A DNA stretch of 39,924 nucleotides from Enterovibrio gelatinilyticus (GTDB taxonomy: Bacteria > Pseudomonadota > Gammaproteobacteria > Enterobacterales > Vibrionaceae). This document shows positions 1-6,913 of the stretch, one piece after another. The position numbers and the translations under genes are program-made. The DNA is taken from contig NZ_JAJUBC010000042.1 of assembly GCF_028683095.1 (NCBI RefSeq), positions 1 to 39,924 on the forward strand. Reading direction: 5' to 3'. Under the pieces are notes generated by a model. That model searched no databases. It was not told where the DNA came from and saw only the letters and a program-made list of their open reading frames with translations. Every line of letters begins with the position of its first letter. Positions within the stretch are counted from its first letter, which is position 1.

Positions 1-43
1 GGAGGAAAAGAGATAGGGATGCTGCGATTAGTTTACGTTTCAT
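1..43 (-). CDS. N-terminus of an exported protein (cut by window edge)
   Basis: An ATG at 43 on the minus strand opens a frame that runs off the left edge. The 14 visible codons read MKRKLIAASLSLFL, a positive start followed by a hydrophobic run typical of a Sec signal peptide. A purine-rich stretch (AGAGAG) lies about 7 nt upstream. It is the next gene after the LysR regulator on the same strand. The mature protein is outside the window, so no function can be given. Confidence 0.55.
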   Translation of the reverse strand, partial: MKRKLIAASLSLFL

Positions 44-70
44 GATTGCTCTCTATGGATGTATAAAGAG

Positions 71-124
71 CGTCCCTGCTGTTTTTAACGCCTTTTCCAG
101 TTGGCAAAAGCAATATTAGGGACG
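71..124. repeat. Short inverted repeat in intergenic region
   Basis: CGTCCCT at 71-77 is mirrored by AGGGACG at 118-124, upstream of the exported-protein start. The arms are 40 nt apart and could be protein-binding half-sites or coincidence. Nothing else is recognisable in 44-174. Confidence 0.3.
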
Positions 125-174
125 TTTGATCATGATTCGTAATAAGGGCTGTTTATCACCGTAATAAGTGATGA

Positions 175-1101
175 TTATTGGATGACTTGTTTAAGTTCTT
201 CTTTAATTAGGCCATTTATCCACTGGGTTAGTGAGTCGTTAGTATTGCGCTGATGAAAAAAGCAATTAACGGCATAGTCGAGTTCGAAGTCTCGTGTGGC
301 GATGTCTATTCGCCTAATAGACGGGTAGTTGCCAAAGGGGAATAAGTTGCTTGTGGCAAAGAACATGTCGGTTTTTTGAATAACATCAACAATGGCCATT
401 GGATAGGCTGATCGAAATCCAATGTTGTATGGAAGCGATAACGCCTGCATCTTTTTGGCGGCAAGAGGCATATCTTCGCTCCAGCCTGGAATGAGTAATG
501 AAGCTAAATCGTAAGCGGAAAACTCTTCCGGTGTTGCGGATTCTCCTTGAAGAGGATGGTCGTGCCTAACAGCGCAGCAAGCGGTTACTCGTGCGATTTC
601 AATGGCCCTGATATGTTTTGGTATACGGTCGTCCGCATAAGATATTCCAGCAAGCAGAAGTCCACTTTCGATATCTTCGAATGTTGTTGATGACCAATTG
701 ACGATTTCTACGTCAAGGTTGGGCGCTTTTTGTTTTAAATCCAGAATAAACGTGCCAGCTAGGCTAATCATGACAAGAGGTGCGAGGGCAATGCGGATTT
801 TTTTGGTTTCTGTTAGCGGATCAAAATTACCTAATTCATTAAGGGCGGACTGCATGCTGTTTAAAGAAGGGATGACTTTTTTGGCAATTTCTTCGGCTAC
901 TGGGGTTGGTTGTAACCCTGTGGGCACTTTGACGAAAAGATCATCATTGAAAAAATGGCGTAGCTTCTTGAGATTCTGACTAATTGCAGGTTGAGTGACA
1001 TAAAGTCTTTCCGCTGCTTTTCTGGTGTTTCGCTCCTGAAACAATACGAGGAATACACGCAGTAGATTTAAGTCAATGGTGTTGAAAATATCTCGAGACA
1101 T
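175..1101 (-). CDS. LysR-family transcriptional regulator
   Basis: 308 aa, the usual LysR length. The N-terminal 60 or so residues form the winged helix-turn-helix (LNLLRVFLVLFQERNTRKAA, then VTQPAISQNLKKLR), followed by a periplasmic-binding-protein-like effector domain (about residues 95-300). The ATG at 1101 has AAGAG about 7 nt upstream. The partial exported-protein gene lies downstream on the same strand, so the usual divergent-target arrangement is not seen here, and the 1227-1529 gene upstream is also on the minus strand. The ligand and regulon cannot be deduced. The family is certain, the role unknown. Confidence 0.92.
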   Translation of the reverse strand: MSRDIFNTIDLNLLRVFLVLFQERNTRKAAERLYVTQPAISQNLKKLRHFFNDDLFVKVPTGLQPTPVAEEIAKKVIPSLNSMQSALNELGNFDPLTETKKIRIALAPLVMISLAGTFILDLKQKAPNLDVEIVNWSSTTFEDIESGLLLAGISYADDRIPKHIRAIEIARVTACCAVRHDHPLQGESATPEEFSAYDLASLLIPGWSEDMPLAAKKMQALSLPYNIGFRSAYPMAIVDVIQKTDMFFATSNLFPFGNYPSIRRIDIATRDFELDYAVNCFFHQRNTNDSLTQWINGLIKEELKQVIQ

Positions 1102-1116
1102 GCGGGCTCTTAGTGC

Positions 1117-1128
1117 TGAGTTAACTCA
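1117..1128. promoter_or_regulatory. Palindrome upstream of the LysR gene
   Basis: TGAGTTAACTCA is a perfect 12-bp palindrome ending 16 nt before the LysR start codon. A partial copy (TTGAGTTAT) lies about 20 bp further upstream. LysR proteins often repress their own genes, so an autoregulatory site is possible; this is inference. Confidence 0.35.
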
Positions 1129-1171
1129 TTCCATTATGTAGAACTATTGAGTTATGCTCCAGAGCTACAAG

Positions 1172-1199
1172 AAAAAAATGCGCTGCCGAGGCAGCGCTA
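1172..1199 (-). terminator. Rho-independent terminator of the 1227-1529 gene
   Basis: On the minus strand GCGCTGC-CTCG-GCAGCGC forms a 7-bp GC-rich stem followed by a run of seven T. It lies 30 bp after the stop codon of the small hypothetical gene and separates it from the LysR gene. Confidence 0.85.
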
Positions 1200-1226
1200 G
1201 AAGAGGCATGGCTTTTGCTGCTTTAG

Positions 1227-1529
1227 TTATAAATCTCTCATTAATATTTCTAGTTCTTCTGTTGCTTGTTCTATTAGGCTTTCCAGCTCTTTTGCATCAT
1301 CGTTAGCAAGCGGTAGTTGCCATTGAACGGGTTTGCCATTTGACGTGTGTTTGCCAACCAATTTAGTCACTCTTCCACTGCGTTCAAATCTAAGATGTTC
1401 AAATTCTGCAGCGTGACATTGGTGTTTTTCTACGATTTCCACTTCTATTGTTCCTGTTGGGATTACATGAACATTTGCGTGGAGTTGTTTGGTGTCTTTC
1501 AACAGGTAGTTTCTACGTCTTGCCAACAT
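1227..1529 (-). CDS. Hypothetical protein, 100 aa
   Basis: I do not recognise this protein. It begins MLARRRNYLLKD, has no membrane segment or signal peptide, and ends in an acidic, probably helical tail (about residues 76-100, DAKELESLIEQATEELEIL). The middle is compatible with a small beta-rich fold. AGAGGGA lies at good spacing before the ATG and a clear terminator follows the gene, so it looks like a real monocistronic unit. Function unknown. Confidence 0.65.
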   Translation of the reverse strand: MLARRRNYLLKDTKQLHANVHVIPTGTIEVEIVEKHQCHAAEFEHLRFERSGRVTKLVGKHTSNGKPVQWQLPLANDDAKELESLIEQATEELEILMRDL

Positions 1530-1742
1530 GTGTTGTCCCTCTGTGCGTCATCCCGTACTACTCATTGAGTGTAGACAACAAGATGCATAAAGATCGAAGG
1601 GCTTTTGCCAAAAAACACGATAAATGCGGCAAAACTATGATGCATAAATGAAACTTTTTTCTCGTATTGAATGCGGTAATTTGGGACGAGGAAATAGATA
1701 GAAGTGGGGTGCTTTTTGACGAATCTCTATCGTAGATAGTTA

Positions 1743-1771
1743 AAAAGCCTGACGCTAGGTCAGGCTTTTTG
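1743..1771 (-). terminator. Terminator after the marR-type gene
   Basis: AAAAAGCCTGAC and GTCAGGCTTTTT form a 12-bp stem with a 5-nt loop just after the MarR stop codon. The A and T tracts make it usable in both directions. A palindrome CTATC-GTA-GATAG (1727-1739) lies right beside it. Confidence 0.88.
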
Positions 1772-1774
1772 GCG

Positions 1775-2212
1775 TCACATCGCGCTGGCGATTCTTTGCA
1801 GTGATGTTTGGATCGTGTACATTTCTTCTTGCGAAAATAGGTTGTTAACTAATTCTCTGTTAAAGAGCTCTGTCTGCTCTAATTGCTCTGCCATTGAGAG
1901 GCCTTTGTCTGTCAATGTTAAGATCTTTGAGCGTCGGTCATTCAAGTCATCGCGTCGCAGAACATAACCTTCCATAACGAGACTTTGAACGATACGGCTG
2001 ACTTTCGATTTCTCACTGGCTAGATACGGCATGCCCATCAAATCACCTTGGCGAAGCTCATTCTCTTTTGAGACAGCCATAATGGTGATTGCTTGCTCAG
2101 AGCTGATACAAATTCCCTTGCTCTCAAGCCAGTCTTGCGCTCGTTTTTCAGATTTAAGGGCAATCAGCCGACACAAAGAGCTGAGCTCCGATTGAATATA
2201 CACGATAGTCAC
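1775..2212 (-). CDS. MarR-family transcriptional regulator
   Basis: 145 aa, typical of MarR dimeric winged-helix repressors. The DNA-binding part spans about residues 35-100, with the family's wing segment DDLNDRRSKILTLTDKG at about 93-109. The frame opens with GTG at 2212, with a second GTG at 2203; neither has a strong ribosome binding site, so the exact start is open. A 13-bp palindrome overlaps the first start codon, which fits autorepression. The upstream neighbour is a non-coding stretch, so no target gene is obvious. MarR proteins often respond to phenolics, oxidants or drugs; the ligand here is unknown. Confidence 0.9.
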   Translation of the reverse strand: MTIVYIQSELSSLCRLIALKSEKRAQDWLESKGICISSEQAITIMAVSKENELRQGDLMGMPYLASEKSKVSRIVQSLVMEGYVLRRDDLNDRRSKILTLTDKGLSMAEQLEQTELFNRELVNNLFSQEEMYTIQTSLQRIASAM

Positions 2213-2216
2213 TATC
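2204..2216. promoter_or_regulatory. Candidate MarR operator over its own start codon
   Basis: GATAGT-C-ACTATC is a perfect palindrome with a one-base centre covering the GTG start of the MarR gene. MarR-family operators are commonly palindromes of this size in their own promoters; binding here is inference. Confidence 0.45.
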
Positions 2217-2583
2217 TAAAAATGTGTGGAAAGAGGCGCGCATAGTACCGCTGACTTCAAGAAAAAGTCTAACCTGCTAGACACTCTCTAAGTGAGAGTA
2301 TGGAGTGGTGAGGATTTACAAATATTTAAGTCTAATTAACTGAATTAAAAGGGCTTATGTTTAGCTTAGAAATTCATCTGTCTTATGGATGAGATGGCTT
2401 GTATATATCGTCGCCTGATTTGTCACCGTTGGCGGTGAAATATCAATCTCATGTCAACCGAATCGAATGTTTATATTGTACTTAAATATTTGTAAATAAA
2501 CATAAATCGTGATGTGTGTAACACTTTTTTAAGCCAAATATCACAATGCTCATGGCGAAAAATGGAAGCAACATCAATATTTT
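2213..2583. other. 371-bp gene-free stretch with inverted repeats
   Basis: No credible ORF. It holds a hairpin ACTCTC-TAAGT-GAGAGT (2283-2299), a hairpin TCACCG-TTGG-CGGTGA (about 2419-2434) and a long-range 17-bp perfect inverted repeat (2315-2331 with 2480-2496). The DNA is AT-rich compared with its neighbours. It separates two minus-strand genes and must include the marR promoter. Confidence 0.6.
2315..2496. repeat. 17-bp perfect inverted repeat enclosing 148 bp
   Basis: TTTACAAATATTTAAGT at 2315-2331 recurs exactly inverted (ACTTAAATATTTGTAAA) at 2480-2496. The arms stop matching abruptly on both sides. This could be the ends of a small non-autonomous element, a paired protein-binding site, or a looped regulatory region. 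No target-site duplication is clear by eye. Confidence 0.6.
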
Positions 2584-4044
2584 TTAAAGTAGTGGGCTGA
2601 ACATGTAGAAAAATTGCTCGATTGGGCGGTTGAGTATTGAGCGTTTTGACCATTGCTCTAGGCTCACAATCGAGGAGTCAGAGATATAAGACTGCTGTAT
2701 AGCAATCATTTCTTCACAAAAGTCTGGGTCGTCAACACATAGAGTAAGTTCGAAATTCAGCCACAAGCTGCGCATGTCGAGATTTACTGTACCCATCAAG
2801 CAAAAATTGTCATCAACCATGACTGACTTTGTATGCAGTAGACCGCCGTTAAATCGATAGATATTAATACCAGCACGCAGCAGGTCATTAAAAAATGATC
2901 GGCTCGCCCAATCCACCATGAGGCTATCGTTTTTCGCAGGAATAATAATGTTGACGGTAACACCACGTTGAGCGGTGGTTTGGAGTGCGCTTAACAGACT
3001 CTCACTAGGCACCAGATAAGGGGTGGTTATCGTGAGGCTTTTTTTCGCTTGGTGGATGGCTAGCATAAGTACTTGTTGGATGATGCCATCTGGCATACCA
3101 GGGCCAGAGGGAGCAACTTGTACTGAATGATTCGCATGTTGGTGCTGTTCGATGAGGCTGCATTGAGGAAGATCAGGCAGATAGCGAAGGCCCGTTTCAA
3201 ATTCCCAATCCCACGCAAAAATACTGTTTAGGATCGGTACTGACGGACCGTCTACCTTAACCATGATATCAACCCATTGCCCAACCCCCGCATCTTGTTT
3301 GAAGAAACGTGGATCGACCATGTTCATGGAGCCAGTGTATGCGATTTTGTTGTCGATAATGACAACTTTTCGATGTTGACGAATGTCCAAGCGGCGCAAA
3401 AACATACGGGCTGGGCTGACGGCCAGTGCTTCGATTAACTCGACGCCTGCTTTACGCATCGAATCCGGCCAGTGGCTCCTAAAGAACGCTTTGCTACCTG
3501 CAGAATCAAGCAGTACTCGAACAGTGACACCTCGCTTTGCCGCGGAACAAATTGCGTGGGCGACATCATCAGCGTGCCCACCGGGATGCCAAATGTAGAA
3601 CACCATATTGATAGAGGACTTTGCCTGTTTAACCTCTTGAGCAATGTTGCGCAAAATGTCGTTGGTTTCACTAAGCAAAGAGAGTTGGTTGCCAGCAAGT
3701 GCAGGAATGCCTGCTCGGCGTAAACATAAGTCGTGGACGGGCCTTGCTAGAAAACTGTGATGGTGGGGGCGATGAGCCTCACATTCGTTGAGTGTTTCAA
3801 GCCAACGAAGGTAGGGGGTAAACATGGATTTGGCTCGCTCAGCGCGTTTACGACCTAAGTTCAGTTCGCCGAACAGCAAGTAAAGAATGACCCCCACGAT
3901 AGGAATAATGTAGATGATCATCAGCCACGCAATTGATACACCCAAAGCTCGCCGTTTGAGCACAACTCGGATGGTTACACCTGCGATGAGCAACCAATAA
4001 AAGAAAACACTAGCCCATACGAGGATCTGATAAATCTGTTCCAT
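2584..4044 (-). CDS. cls: Cardiolipin synthase
   Basis: 486 aa, matching the ClsA-type length. It makes cardiolipin at the inner membrane by transferring a phosphatidyl group between two phosphatidylglycerols. Two N-terminal membrane segments (about residues 5-28 and 36-58) precede two phospholipase-D catalytic motifs: H224-x-K226 with D231 (HRKVVIID) and H404-x-K406 with D411 (HTKSVMVDD), each followed by the G-S/T-x-N segment. All catalytic residues are present. It starts with ATG at 4044 and stands alone, with non-coding stretches on both sides. Among Cls paralogues the paired N-terminal segments favour ClsA, but the exact paralogue cannot be fixed from this window. Confidence 0.95.
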   Translation of the reverse strand: MEQIYQILVWASVFFYWLLIAGVTIRVVLKRRALGVSIAWLMIIYIIPIVGVILYLLFGELNLGRKRAERAKSMFTPYLRWLETLNECEAHRPHHHSFLARPVHDLCLRRAGIPALAGNQLSLLSETNDILRNIAQEVKQAKSSINMVFYIWHPGGHADDVAHAICSAAKRGVTVRVLLDSAGSKAFFRSHWPDSMRKAGVELIEALAVSPARMFLRRLDIRQHRKVVIIDNKIAYTGSMNMVDPRFFKQDAGVGQWVDIMVKVDGPSVPILNSIFAWDWEFETGLRYLPDLPQCSLIEQHQHANHSVQVAPSGPGMPDGIIQQVLMLAIHQAKKSLTITTPYLVPSESLLSALQTTAQRGVTVNIIIPAKNDSLMVDWASRSFFNDLLRAGINIYRFNGGLLHTKSVMVDDNFCLMGTVNLDMRSLWLNFELTLCVDDPDFCEEMIAIQQSYISDSSIVSLEQWSKRSILNRPIEQFFYMFSPLL

Positions 4045-4332
4045 ATCAATCTATTTAGTTCAAGACGTTATCCAATATAGAGGGAACACTCTCACTATGC
4101 ACTGAATTTAGTGTCTCGAAGTAGCAAACATGAATAATTACGTGTGAGGTGTGACAACGAAATGTCCGTTGTTAATTTTTTGTGTGATTATTTGATTTAT
4201 AAAGTAACGATGATGGGGTGGTAATTGGAGGTATATATCGCCTGAAAGAAAAATATAGCGCGAACGCTTCAAATTTTAATTCAGAACTGGTTTACTTGCC
4301 ATGCTCGTTTCGAAAACGGGTCACCTGTCCAG

Positions 4333-4350
4333 TGTAAGAATAAGTTTACA
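4333..4350. promoter_or_regulatory. TyrR box upstream of the SNF transporter
   Basis: TGTAAG-AATAAG-TTTACA matches the TyrR box consensus TGTAAA-N6-TTTACA at 11 of 12 fixed positions. TyrR is the aromatic-amino-acid-responsive regulator of gammaproteobacteria. The site lies 83 bp before the transporter start codon, a normal operator position. Whether it activates or represses cannot be told. Confidence 0.65.
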
Positions 4351-4370
4351 TCACTGGGCAGGGGAGTGCC

Positions 4371-4385
4371 ATGGACTGGCAGTAG
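4371..4385 (+). CDS. Possible four-codon leader ORF (MDWQ)
   Basis: ATG GAC TGG CAG TAG is preceded by GGGGAG with 4 nt spacing, as good as many real ribosome binding sites. It ends 47 nt before the transporter start and its start codon sits in a small hairpin. It contains a Trp codon. It may be a regulatory upstream ORF or chance; four codons give no coding statistics. Confidence 0.3.
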   Translation: MDWQ

Positions 4386-4432
4386 ACGCTGGGTATGGAT
4401 ATCAACATCATCGTTTGTATTAGAGAGTGTGT

Positions 4433-5779
4433 ATGGCAAGCAGTAACAGAGCCCAGTTTTCCTCCCGATTAGGATTCATTTTGGCGGCGGCAGGGTCAGC
4501 CGTTGGTTTAGGTAATATTTGGGGCTTTCCCACTCAGGCGGCCAGTAATGGCGGCGCTGTATTTTTAATCACCTACTTGGCCATGGTCTTCATTTTGGCA
4601 TATCCATTGTTAGTGGCAGAGCTAACAATCGGCCGATTTGGTGCATCTAACCCTATTCGTTCTTTAATTTCTGTTGCACCGAAGAACAAGGCGCTTGGGT
4701 CAACGGTCGGTATTGCTGGCATGTTGGGTGTGAGTGGTATTTTGAGTTTTTACGCGATTGTCGCAGGCTGGTTCTTTGGCTTCCTGATTGGCCCTCTACT
4801 GAGCGTTGCCGGGTTCGAAAATGCAGCGGCTTGGCTTGAAGGTTTTAGCACTGAACGAAACCTAGTGCTGATGGCGGTGTTCATGGTGCTGACTATCTTG
4901 GTTGTACGCAATGGCGTTGCTGACGGTATCGAAAAGTGGTCGACCCGTTTGATGCCGGTATTGTTTGTGCTGTTCATTGCGATGGTTGGTTATACCTTGT
5001 TTCAGCCTGGCGCGATTGATGGCCTGAAAATGTACCTTGTCCCTGATACATCTCACTTCTCGCCCGATCTTATGGTGAGCGCGATGGGGCAAGCCTTTTT
5101 CTCGCTCTCCATCGGTGTATGTACCATGATGGTGTACGGTTCTTACTTGCGTAAAGATGCGGATATTCCAAAGACGGCTGCTCAAGTCGCACTGCTTGAT
5201 ACCGGTGTTGCGTTTGTCGCGGGTCTGTTGATTTTGCCAGCCATGTTTGTGGCGCAAAAGAATGGCGTACAGATCTATAGCGAAAGCGGCGCATTGTTAG
5301 ATGGTGATACCTTGGTATTTAACGTGCTTCCTGCCATGTTCGATACCATGGGGAGTGCGGGTTTGGTTGTTGGTGTTGCTTTCTTTGCCTTGATGGTCAT
5401 TGCGGCGCTGACGTCATCGATTTCAATGCTTGAAGTCCCCGTTGCGTGTTTATCTGAGGAACTCAACAAAGACCGTAAGACCGTGTCTTGGTGGGTAGGC
5501 GGTGCAATCGCGTTATTTTCAGCGGTCATCATTTTCAACTTTGGCAGCATGTTTGGTACGGTGATCAGTGTAACGACGGAATATATGCAGCCGATTTTAG
5601 GTGTGATAATGGCATTGATTGCTGGCTGGATCTGGAAACGTAACCAAGTGTTGGAAGAGCTAAGTCAAGGAAGCCCAGAATTAGAAAACAGCTTGTTTTG
5701 GAAAGTGTGGCCGACCTATGTACGTATAGTTTGCCCAATCTTGATGGCACTTGTGTTTTTCTGGCCATTGCTGAAATAA
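4433..5779 (+). CDS. Sodium-dependent transporter, SNF (NSS) family
   Basis: 448 aa, an integral inner-membrane protein with about eleven hydrophobic segments. The N-terminal signature RLGFILAAAGSAVGLGNIWG (residues 9-28) is the family's sodium/substrate-binding first helix. Bacterial members import amino acids with sodium; characterised ones include tryptophan, tyrosine and leucine carriers. The ATG at 4433 is preferred over an in-frame GTG at 4427 because GAGAG lies 6-7 nt before it. The TyrR box upstream argues for an aromatic amino acid as substrate, which is inference. The gene is monocistronic, ending in two hairpins. Confidence 0.92.
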   Translation: MASSNRAQFSSRLGFILAAAGSAVGLGNIWGFPTQAASNGGAVFLITYLAMVFILAYPLLVAELTIGRFGASNPIRSLISVAPKNKALGSTVGIAGMLGVSGILSFYAIVAGWFFGFLIGPLLSVAGFENAAAWLEGFSTERNLVLMAVFMVLTILVVRNGVADGIEKWSTRLMPVLFVLFIAMVGYTLFQPGAIDGLKMYLVPDTSHFSPDLMVSAMGQAFFSLSIGVCTMMVYGSYLRKDADIPKTAAQVALLDTGVAFVAGLLILPAMFVAQKNGVQIYSESGALLDGDTLVFNVLPAMFDTMGSAGLVVGVAFFALMVIAALTSSISMLEVPVACLSEELNKDRKTVSWWVGGAIALFSAVIIFNFGSMFGTVISVTTEYMQPILGVIMALIAGWIWKRNQVLEELSQGSPELENSLFWKVWPTYVRIVCPILMALVFFWPLLK

Positions 5780-5796
5780 ATTCTTTGGTAAATATG

Positions 5797-5835
5797 CCCA
5801 ATCAATCTGAATCTTGCATATTCAGATTGTTTGGG
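5797..5835 (+). other. Long hairpin after the transporter gene
   Basis: CCCAA-T-CAATCTGAAT pairs with ATTCAGATTG-T-TTGGG, a 15-bp stem with one T-T mismatch and a 7-nt loop. There is no T tract after it, so it is more likely a 3'-end stabiliser working with the terminator that follows. Confidence 0.6.
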
Positions 5836-5836
5836 T

Positions 5837-5870
5837 ACAAAATCCCCAGCATGCTGGGGATTTTGTGTTT
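5837..5870 (+). terminator. Rho-independent terminator of the transporter gene
   Basis: Positions 5837-5866 are a perfect 30-bp palindrome with core AATCCCCAGC/GCTGGGGATT, followed by TTTTGTGTTT. The matching A tract makes it potentially bidirectional. Confidence 0.85.
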
Positions 5871-5969
5871 CTACTACCAGCGACTTCTCCCAGAGCGCCA
5901 TTCCGTTTACACTCGGCGCTGATTCAATTACTCATCACACATCTATGACTTACAACAATGGGATTAGGC

Positions 5970-6641
5970 ATGTTTAGTCTGGTCTTTCAAAATAAAGACT
6001 TTCTTGTCATCGACAAGCATCCGGGGATCAGTGTTCATAAAGACGACAATGAGCAACCTTTACTCGCCGAAATCGCAAAGCACACCGGTGATAAGCAGCT
6101 CTATCTGATCCATCGACTTGATAAAATGACATCTGGGCTTTTGCTGCTTGGGCGTCATCAAGCTGCTGCATCTTCGCTTTCTCAAATGTTTGCTGAAAAG
6201 ACAGTGCAGAAATTTTATGTGGCGGTGTCTGCGAAAAAGCCAGCCAAAAAGCAGGGCATCATCATTGGTGATATGACGAAAAGCCGTCGTTCAATGTGGA
6301 AATTGCTGCCTAGCAAAATTAATCCAGCGGTTACTCAGTTTTTTTCAACGGCGGGCGGAGAAGGTCGTCGTTTGTTTTTATGCAAACCGCATACGGGGAA
6401 AACGCATCAAATTCGTGTAGCACTGAAAAGTGTAGGCGCAACGATTTTGGGGGACGAGATTTACGGTGGTGCAACGGCTGATCGAGGTTACTTACATGCC
6501 TATGGATTACAGTTTGAGCATGCCGGAGAGCGCTTTGAATTTCTCTTGCCTCCCTCAGTTGGCGAAATGTGGTCGATGCTTCCCGAAGAGTGGTCAACAC
6601 CGTCTGCGTTGTCGTGGCCAAAATTACCTAATAAAAAATAA
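5970..6641 (+). CDS. RluA-family pseudouridine synthase
   Basis: 223 aa from the ATG at 5970; the frame also allows ATG at 5958, but family members start right at the FxLVFxNKDFLVIDKHPG segment and TTAGG precedes 5970. The catalytic motif HRLDKMTSGL is present, with the nucleophilic aspartate at about residue 51, and the KTHQIR segment closes the fold. There is no N-terminal S4 domain, so it belongs to the short RluA-like subgroup that converts uridine to pseudouridine in a structured RNA. The exact RNA target cannot be assigned. Confidence 0.9.
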   Translation: MFSLVFQNKDFLVIDKHPGISVHKDDNEQPLLAEIAKHTGDKQLYLIHRLDKMTSGLLLLGRHQAAASSLSQMFAEKTVQKFYVAVSAKKPAKKQGIIIGDMTKSRRSMWKLLPSKINPAVTQFFSTAGGEGRRLFLCKPHTGKTHQIRVALKSVGATILGDEIYGGATADRGYLHAYGLQFEHAGERFEFLLPPSVGEMWSMLPEEWSTPSALSWPKLPNKK

Positions 6642-6703
6642 TCGTGGTGGTCTGTGTTTTACAGGCCACGGATCTCCTTAGATGGAGAGCGTTGGAGATA
6701 AGC

Positions 6704-6913
6704 ATGCAACATGCTCGCAGTAAGAACCGTAGCTTGAAACAATCTCGCCTGTGGGCGTTGGCGAATATTAGACGACAGCATAAAAAGAAAGTCGCCCGCA
6801 CACGTACACGCCGTAACTGTGAATTCTATAACCTCCAGATGAGCGGCGCGCCTGTTGAACTGTCTAGCCTTGTTAACGATGAACCAAAGGAAACCAATCA
6901 TGATGAATCCTGA
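6704..6913 (+). CDS. Small, highly basic hypothetical protein
   Basis: 69 aa. The ATG at 6704 is chosen because GGAG lies 6 nt upstream; 20 extra codons to 6644 lack a ribosome site. The first 40 residues are dense in Arg and Lys (RSKNRSLKQSR, RRQHKKKVARTRTRR), suggesting nucleic-acid or ribosome binding, and the tail is acidic. Its end overlaps the start of the methyltransferase gene by 14 bp, so the two are probably translationally coupled. A hairpin (GTGGTCTGT/ACAGGCCAC, about 6646-6668) lies in its leader. I recognise no family. Linkage to two RNA-modification-type enzymes hints at an RNA role, which is inference. Confidence 0.65.
   Translation: MQHARSKNRSLKQSRLWALANIRRQHKKKVARTRTRRNCEFYNLQMSGAPVELSSLVNDEPKETNHDES

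Larger units (their letters stand above)
4045..4432. other. Regulatory leader between cls and the SNF transporter
   Basis: No long ORF. The right half, on the plus strand, holds three successive stem-loops: CTCGTTT-CGA-AAACGGG (4304-4320), a stem pairing CTGTCCAGTG with CACTGGGCAG (4325-4361) that contains a TyrR box, and TGCCA-TGGAC-TGGCA (4367-4381), which holds the start of a four-codon ORF. The left half must contain the cls promoter. No known riboswitch consensus, glycine included, matched by eye. Confidence 0.5.

Noticed and set aside
1448-1651. 67-aa plus-strand ORF upstream of the small hypothetical gene
   Set aside because: Overlaps the opposite-strand gene and its promoter region; no ribosome site or recognisable protein features.
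4045-4432. Glycine or other known riboswitch before the SNF transporter
   Set aside because: Such transporters can be glycine-riboswitch controlled, but the conserved glycine aptamer segments are not present; a TyrR box explains the main stem better.
4862-5257. 131-aa minus-strand ORF within the SNF transporter
   Set aside because: His/Arg-rich sequence typical of a reverse-frame shadow of a membrane protein gene.
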